DNA from: Christensenella sp. UBA1431
GTDB taxonomy: Bacteria; Bacillota; Clostridia; Christensenellales; UBA1431
Length of the DNA stretch: 9,664 nt
NCBI GenBank assembly: GCA_002329665.1
Contig: DCTV01000012.1
Location: forward strand, 1-9,664
Direction: 5' to 3'
Both the position numbers and the translations under genes were made by a program. The notes below the pieces were generated by a model, which worked only from the letters and a program-made list of their open reading frames with translations, had not been told where the DNA came from and made no database searches. Positions 5,390 through 9,664 of this stretch are shown piece by piece (the stretch's first letter is position 1; each line of letters opens with the position of its first letter).

Positions 5390-6010
5390 GTGTCGCCGTC
5401 ACCCGCCGTGTACGAATACGATCCGGAGAACGGCTCGCGCTACGCGCAGGCCTACGCGCTCTATTTCCGCGTCCCCGCGGACAGGCGAATCTTCTTCTAC
5501 GACGCAGCGGGCAGCGACTGCGCCAATTTCGCGAGCCAGTGCATCTGGGCGGCGTACGGAGGCTGGCTGCCCGGCACGGACCAGCCAACCGTCGCGCTGA
5601 ACAGTCAGCGCGTGAAGCAAAACGTGCGACAGACGTCCCTCTGGTACGGCTCCGCCTCCTTTTCGGGCACGACCCGCTGGTGCAGGGTGGAGGAACTGTT
5701 CTCCTACCTTACGGCGGCCAAGGCCTCGGGCCCTCAGGGAGAACTGGTCGCCGAGGGGACCTGGGACAGCGTGCGCCCCGAACTCATCCGCAGGGGGGAC
5801 CTCATCCAGCTGGTCGTGACCGGCTACGCGCCCCACCGCTACGGCCACAGCCTCTACGTCACCAGACAGGGGCCGGCCTTTGGTGACATCCTGATCTGCT
5901 GCCACAGCTACGACCGGCTCAACGCGCCGCTGACGTCGTTCTCAAGCCTTCCTGGCGCATATCCGAAGCTTCGGGTCGTCCGCCTCCGGCGCGCAAGTTT
6001 CCCCAAATAG
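5390..6010 (+). CDS. Amidase_6-like cysteine amidase/peptidase domain protein
   Basis: 206 aa, consisting of little more than one papain-like (CHAP/NlpC-like) amidase domain. The family pattern is clear: an N-terminal YDPENGSRYAQAYAL motif (10-24), catalytic C44 in GSDCANFASQCIWAAYGGW, RRGDLIQL (134-141) and the His motif H153 in YGHSLYV, with a second His at H172. Known family members are proposed cell-wall or peptide amidases and often carry secretion signals; here the N-terminus (MSPSPAVYEY) has none, so the enzyme may act in the cytosol, the mother cell or the forespore. The GTG start is set by AAGGAGGG six bases upstream. It is divergent from the rib operon and convergent with the TetR gene, with only 39 bp between stops and no clear terminator there. 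The upstream sigma-K-like promoter suggests a late-sporulation role; the substrate is unknown. Confidence 0.85.
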   Translation: MSPSPAVYEYDPENGSRYAQAYALYFRVPADRRIFFYDAAGSDCANFASQCIWAAYGGWLPGTDQPTVALNSQRVKQNVRQTSLWYGSASFSGTTRWCRVEELFSYLTAAKASGPQGELVAEGTWDSVRPELIRRGDLIQLVVTGYAPHRYGHSLYVTRQGPAFGDILICCHSYDRLNAPLTSFSSLPGAYPKLRVVRLRRASFPK

Positions 6011-6049
6011 GCGCGTCAGCGCTATAGGGGGAAGCCTTCTTCGCAAAAG

Positions 6050-6622
6050 CTAACGCAGCGCCCTTCCGGCGTCGGCCATCATCTTCCCGGCCATTTCCGC
6101 CATGTATTCGGGGGACTCGGGCATGCCCAGCGAAAACCAGCGCCGAAGCAGCGCGACGCACCCATTGGTGATGAAGGCGTAATAGTATTCGAAGAACTCC
6201 TCGGTCCCGGCGCCGAAAACCAATTCCCAGTCCTTCCTGTCCCGCGGGCGGCTCATTTCGATGACCTTGGTGAGGAAGGTGGTCTCCCGGGTGCGCAGCA
6301 GCGCCATGAAGACGTCCGCGTTGGCCGCGATGAACTTGAACGCGTCGAGCAGCACGGGCATCAGGATCACTCCTCTTTGCTGCTGTCTGTGCCGCGCGAT
6401 GATGCCGCAAAAATCCTCGAGTATCTCCTTTTCGATCTGCTCGAACAGGTCGTAGATGTCTTTGTAATGCAGATAGAACGTTCCCCGGTTGACGTCGGCG
6501 CGGGCAGTGAGCTCGCTTACGGTAATGTCTTTCAAATCCTTTTCCATCAGCAGACGCGTCAGCGTACGCCTGAGCAGGTCCCTCGTCCTGCGCACGCGCC
6601 GGTCGGTATCGGCTTTTTTCAT
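6050..6622 (-). CDS. TetR/AcrR-family transcriptional regulator
   Basis: 190 aa, normal length. The N-terminal DNA-binding domain (about 8-60) shows the TetR signature ITVSELTARADVNRGTFYLHYKDIYDLF (33-60), whose helix-turn-helix ends in GTFYLHY. The C-terminal ligand/dimer domain (about 75-190) resembles the TetR_C subfamily often found with exporters, and is rich in aromatic residues (FFEYYYAF). The ATG is preceded by AAGGA about 9 nt upstream. It is divergent from an MMPL exporter, and inverted repeats lie over both promoters in the 125-150 bp between them. The likely role is repression of the exporter operon and its own gene, relieved by an unknown, probably hydrophobic, ligand. Confidence 0.93.
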   Translation of the reverse strand: MKKADTDRRVRRTRDLLRRTLTRLLMEKDLKDITVSELTARADVNRGTFYLHYKDIYDLFEQIEKEILEDFCGIIARHRQQQRGVILMPVLLDAFKFIAANADVFMALLRTRETTFLTKVIEMSRPRDRKDWELVFGAGTEEFFEYYYAFITNGCVALLRRWFSLGMPESPEYMAEMAGKMMADAGRALR

Positions 6623-6714
6623 TTTTTATGATCCTTTCTGTTCAAAACCGGATCGCTATGTCGAAAACTCAACAAGTACGGTCGAAATGAGCATTGAACC
6701 CTCCCGCGCCCCTT

Positions 6715-6743
6715 ATTATAATTGACAAGTGATTATAAATCAA
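6715..6743 (-). promoter_or_regulatory. Promoter of the TetR gene
   Basis: TTGATT (6743-6738) and a perfect TATAAT (6720-6715) are separated by 17 bp on the minus strand. The start site would be near 6708, giving a leader of about 85 nt. It overlaps the oppositely oriented exporter promoter. Confidence 0.75.
6716..6738. promoter_or_regulatory. Inverted repeat, candidate TetR operator
   Basis: TTATAAT (6716-6722) and ATTATAA (6732-6738) are perfect inverted 7-bp arms around a 9-bp spacer. The 23-bp site covers the -10 of the TetR promoter and the -35 of the exporter promoter, an ideal position for divergent repression. A second palindrome, AACATTATGTT (6742-6752), overlaps the exporter -10 and is an alternative or additional site. 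The arms are AT-rich and partly coincide with promoter hexamers, so part of the symmetry may be incidental. Confidence 0.5.
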
Positions 6744-6749
6744 CATTAT
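6722..6749 (+). promoter_or_regulatory. Promoter of the MMPL exporter operon
   Basis: A perfect TTGACA (6722-6727), a 16-bp spacer and CATTAT (6744-6749). The start site would be around 6756, just upstream of GGGGGGA. If this is the promoter, the ATG at 6748 lies within the -10 region and cannot be the translation start. Confidence 0.6.
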
Positions 6750-6771
6750 GTTCAATTCGGGGGGACGGGTT

Positions 6772-8847
6772 TTGAAGCGCATAGCGGACACGATCCTCAG
6801 GCACCGCAGGATCGTACTCTTCGTGTTCCTGGGGGCCGCGTTGGCCGGGCTCGTGTTGATGCCTCTGGTCGGAATCAATTACAGGCTATCGGACTACCTT
6901 CCGGAAGACGCGCCTTCCACCGCCGCGCTAAACGAACTTGAAGGCAGCTTCAACGAAGACATACCCAACGCTGACGTCTATTTAAGGAACGTGACGATCC
7001 CGGAGGCGCTCGAATACAAGGAGCGAATCGCGGCTGTGCCGGGCGTGGAGCGGGTGATCTGGCTCGACGACGTCGTCGATGTCTACCGCCCGCTGGCCAT
7101 GGCGGATACGGAGATAGTCGAGGCCTGGTACAAGGACGGCGGGGCGCTTTTGTCGGTCGGCATCGACACCGGAGAGGGCGTAAAGACCGCCGTTTCTCAA
7201 ATCAGGCGCATCGTGGGGGACAGGGGCGTGCTGTCGGGACAGGCCGTGAACCTGGCCGCCGCGCAGGATACGGTGGCGGGCGAAATCCCTAAAATCATGA
7301 TGTTCGTGGTGCCGCTGGTGCTCATAATACTGGTCTTTTCCACCAGCTCCTGGTTCGAGCCGGTCCTCTTCCTCATCACGATCGGCATCGCGATCCTGGT
7401 CAACGAGGGAACGAACATCATCCTGGGGCAGATTTCTTTCGTGACGCGCGCGACGAGCGCCGTCTTGCAGCTTGCCGTATCGATGGACTACGCCGTGTTC
7501 CTGCTGCACGCCTTTGCCCGGTTCCGCAACGGAGGGCTCGACCTTCGCGAGGCGATGTCCAAGGCCATGGCGCAGTCCTTTTCGGCCATCGCCGCCAGCG
7601 CCGCGACCACGGTTTTAGGGTTCCTCGTGCTGGCGCTGATGCGGTTTAAGATCGGGCCGGACATGGGCTTCGTGCTGGCAAAGGGCGTTTTAATCAGCTT
7701 CATCAGCGTGGTCGTTTTCCTGCCCGTGCTCGCTATGAGCACCGCGCGCCTGATGGACAGGACCCGCCACCGGCCGCTGCTGCCGTCCTTCGAACGGTTC
7801 GGCCGTTTCGTCGTACGCGTCTGCGTGCCGCTGGGCGTCGTGGTGGCGCTGCTGCTTGTCCCTGCTTTCCTCGCGCAGAAGAGCAACCGTTTCATCTACG
7901 GGTCCTCGGGCATGCAAAGCGAGAACTCGCAAATCAAAAAGGACGCGCAGGAGATAGACGCGGCGTTCGGCGAGTCGGTGCAGATGGTGCTGCTCGTGCC
8001 CGAGGGGGACGAGGCAAAGGAAGCGGCCCTCGGCGACGCGCTCACTGAGCGGGAGGGCGTGAGGTCGGTCGTTTCCTACGCGAACACGGTCGGCGTGCAG
8101 ATACCGTCGGGCTTCCTCCCCGAGGAGCAGGCCGAGCAGTTCCGCTCTGGCGGGTACAGCCGGCTGGTGCTCTACGTGGGCACGCCGGACGAGGGGGACA
8201 GGGCGTTTGCGGCGGTGGAGGCGGTGCGCGATACCGCCCGCGAATACTACGGGGACGGGTACTACCTCACCGGGGAGAGCGTCGTCAACTACGACCTGAA
8301 ACAGACCATAACGGGCGACAACCAGGTCGTTTCGGCCGCGGCCGTGATCGCGATCGGCGTCGTGCTGATGCTCACCTTCCGGTCGATTTCCATACCGCTG
8401 ATCCTGCTGCTGACCATCGAGGGCGCGATCTGGCTCAACCTCGGGCTGCCCTATTTCACCGGCGACAGCCTCAACTACATCGGCTACCAGATCATCAGCG
8501 CGGTGCAGCTGGGCGCGACCGTGGACTACGGCATCCTGTTCGCGCAGAATTATTTGCGAAACCGCGAGCTTTACGGCAGGCGGGAAGCCGCGCAGAAGAC
8601 CGTGTCCGGCACCGCCGCCTCGATCCTCACGCCCGCGGGCATACTCACCATCGCCGGCCTCACGCTGGGCTTCGTCTCCAGCAACGGCATCATCAGCCAG
8701 CTCGGCCTCATACTCGGGCGCGGCGCGGCGATCTCGGCGGCCATGGTGCTGCTGTTCCTCCCGTCGCTGCTCACCGTCTTCGACGGGGTCATATGGAAGA
8801 CGACGCTGAAGACTTTCAGAAAACCCAAGGAGTTGTTGAAACCATGA
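6772..8847 (+). CDS. MMPL/RND-family transporter (hydrophobic-substrate exporter)
   Basis: About 691 aa from TTG 6772, or 699 aa from ATG 6748. I prefer the TTG: GGGGGGA lies 6 nt upstream, the protein then starts MKRIADTILRHRRIVLFVFL as relatives do, and the ATG has no ribosome binding site and lies in the likely -10. The architecture is a duplicated six-helix RND unit. TM1 is at about 13-35 of the short form, followed by an extracytoplasmic domain, five helices, TM7 (about 347-368), a second external domain (about 370-515) and five more helices. The proton-relay Asp-Tyr pairs are present in both halves: SMDYAVFLLHAFARFR and GATVDYGILFAQNYLRNR. It sits in the cytoplasmic membrane, probably driven by proton motive force; mycobacterial MmpL relatives move lipids, but the substrate here is unknown. 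It overlaps the next gene by ATGA. Confidence 0.93.
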   Translation: MKRIADTILRHRRIVLFVFLGAALAGLVLMPLVGINYRLSDYLPEDAPSTAALNELEGSFNEDIPNADVYLRNVTIPEALEYKERIAAVPGVERVIWLDDVVDVYRPLAMADTEIVEAWYKDGGALLSVGIDTGEGVKTAVSQIRRIVGDRGVLSGQAVNLAAAQDTVAGEIPKIMMFVVPLVLIILVFSTSSWFEPVLFLITIGIAILVNEGTNIILGQISFVTRATSAVLQLAVSMDYAVFLLHAFARFRNGGLDLREAMSKAMAQSFSAIAASAATTVLGFLVLALMRFKIGPDMGFVLAKGVLISFISVVVFLPVLAMSTARLMDRTRHRPLLPSFERFGRFVVRVCVPLGVVVALLLVPAFLAQKSNRFIYGSSGMQSENSQIKKDAQEIDAAFGESVQMVLLVPEGDEAKEAALGDALTEREGVRSVVSYANTVGVQIPSGFLPEEQAEQFRSGGYSRLVLYVGTPDEGDRAFAAVEAVRDTAREYYGDGYYLTGESVVNYDLKQTITGDNQVVSAAAVIAIGVVLMLTFRSISIPLILLLTIEGAIWLNLGLPYFTGDSLNYIGYQIISAVQLGATVDYGILFAQNYLRNRELYGRREAAQKTVSGTAASILTPAGILTIAGLTLGFVSSNGIISQLGLILGRGAAISAAMVLLFLPSLLTVFDGVIWKTTLKTFRKPKELLKP

Positions 8848-9664
8848 AACACCGGGCAAAAAGGATTGCCGCCGCCATACTGGCCTGCCTCGCGGCGGGG
8901 CTGCTGCCTTCGAATACGCTGGCGGAGCAAAGCGAGAACACCCCCAAGGAGGAGGTCGTGTACGTCAGCCTGGAAGCCGACGGGAGCTTCGGCCGCGCCT
9001 ACGTCGTAAACGCCTTCGACTTGTCAAAGCCGGGGACCATCGTGGACTACGGCGATTATACGACCGTGGCCAACCTCTCGACGACGGACCCTCTGGACTT
9101 TGAGGACGGGAGGGTGCGCGCAAACGCGCCGGCGGGGAGGTTCTATTACCAGGGCGACCTAGACTCGGCCCGGTTGCCGTGGCTGATATCGGTCACGTAC
9201 CTGCTAAACGGGAAGCCCGTGGAGGCCGCCAGCCTCGCGGGGGCGAAGGGGCGCCTTCAGATACGCCTCGCCATACGGGACAACCCCAAGGCCGAAAAAA
9301 CGTTCGCCGGGCATTACGCGCTGCAGGTGTCGGTCGCGCTGGATACGCAGCGCTGCGCCGGTATCTTGGCCGGGGGCGCGACCATCGCGAACTCCGGCAA
9401 GCACAAGGTCGTCTCCTTCATAAAAATGCCGGACACGGACGCGGACTACAGCATCACGGCCGACGTCGAGGCCTTTGAAATGGAAGGCATACAGATTGCC
9501 GGCATCCCCCTCACGGTGGACATGTCCCTGCCGGACACGGGGCAGCTCACCGGCGGGGTCGCGCAGCTTCGAAACGGAATACGCGACCTTCACGGGGGCG
9601 CAGGGGAACTGAACGAGGGGGCGGCCGGGCTCGCGGAAGGGGCGGGGCAGCTTTGCGACGGACT
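8844..9664 (+). CDS. Secreted Pip/YhgE-like DG-repeat protein, partner of the MMPL exporter (3' end missing)
   Basis: 273 codons are visible and the frame is open at the window end. The N-terminus is a signal peptide (MKHRAKRIAAAILACLAAGL, cleavage likely after TLA near residue 26). The body is a predicted extracytoplasmic beta-rich domain with VYVSLEADGSFGRAYVVNAF, VDYGDYTTVANLSTTD and FYYQGDL. From about residue 240 come repeats such as DLHGGAGELNEGAAGLAEGA, the amphipathic x-L-x-x-G-A pattern seen in YhgE/Pip (phage-infection-protein-like) proteins. Relatives commonly lie beside MMPL genes and may act as an external adaptor or bridge; that role is inference. The ATG overlaps the exporter stop (ATGA), so the two are translationally coupled; AAGGAG lies 12 nt upstream. 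Any C-terminal membrane anchor would be outside the window. Confidence 0.85.
   Translation, partial: MKHRAKRIAAAILACLAAGLLPSNTLAEQSENTPKEEVVYVSLEADGSFGRAYVVNAFDLSKPGTIVDYGDYTTVANLSTTDPLDFEDGRVRANAPAGRFYYQGDLDSARLPWLISVTYLLNGKPVEAASLAGAKGRLQIRLAIRDNPKAEKTFAGHYALQVSVALDTQRCAGILAGGATIANSGKHKVVSFIKMPDTDADYSITADVEAFEMEGIQIAGIPLTVDMSLPDTGQLTGGVAQLRNGIRDLHGGAGELNEGAAGLAEGAGQLCDG

Noticed and set aside
6011..6049. Bidirectional terminator between the amidase and the TetR gene
   Set aside because: Only short GC hairpins (GGCGC/GCGCT, GAAG/CTTC) are present, with no T-run on either strand.
1..9664. CRISPR array, insertion sequence, tRNA or rRNA
   Set aside because: No regularly spaced repeats, transposase-like frame, terminal inverted repeats or tRNA/rRNA signatures were seen.

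Overview
The window is GC-rich (by eye), densely coded and looks like a chromosomal piece of a Gram-positive, probably clostridial Firmicute. The evidence is a riboflavin operon in Firmicute order behind an FMN riboswitch with a terminator/antiterminator platform, an Amidase_6-type cysteine hydrolase, and a TetR / MMPL / Pip-like cassette. A match to a sporulation (sigma-K-type) promoter and small lysine-rich proteins hint at a spore former, but this is inference.

Left end (1-845): no conventional gene. On the minus strand there are two overlapping small basic ORFs (705-577 and 593-510). They are followed by a stretch of about 360 nt whose two ends form a 21-position helix (128-148 with 469-489) enclosing several nested stems. 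Two hairpins with T-tracts (77-107 and 38-73) follow. The simplest reading is a large structured noncoding RNA with tandem terminators; I could not assign it to a known class.

Centre (846-5309, minus strand): a complete riboflavin operon. A strong promoter (5281-5309) leads into the FMN riboswitch (5146-5256), its attenuator (5097-5124), then ribD, ribE, ribBA and ribH. A HAD phosphatase starts 2 nt after ribH, and an intrinsic terminator closes the unit (846-880). ribD/ribE and ribBA/ribH each overlap by 20 bp. The HAD enzyme is a good candidate for the ARPP phosphatase step that classical rib genes lack.

Divergent from the operon (5390-6010, plus) is a leaderless Amidase_6-like cysteine amidase/peptidase with an excellent ribosome binding site and a sigma-K-like promoter.

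Right end (6050-9664): a TetR-family repressor (minus) is divergent from an MMPL/RND-type exporter (plus). The exporter overlaps, by ATGA, a secreted protein with a Pip/YhgE-like DG repeat, cut off by the window end. The 125-150 bp between them contains two back-to-back promoters and inverted repeats over them, fitting local repression of the exporter operon by the TetR protein.
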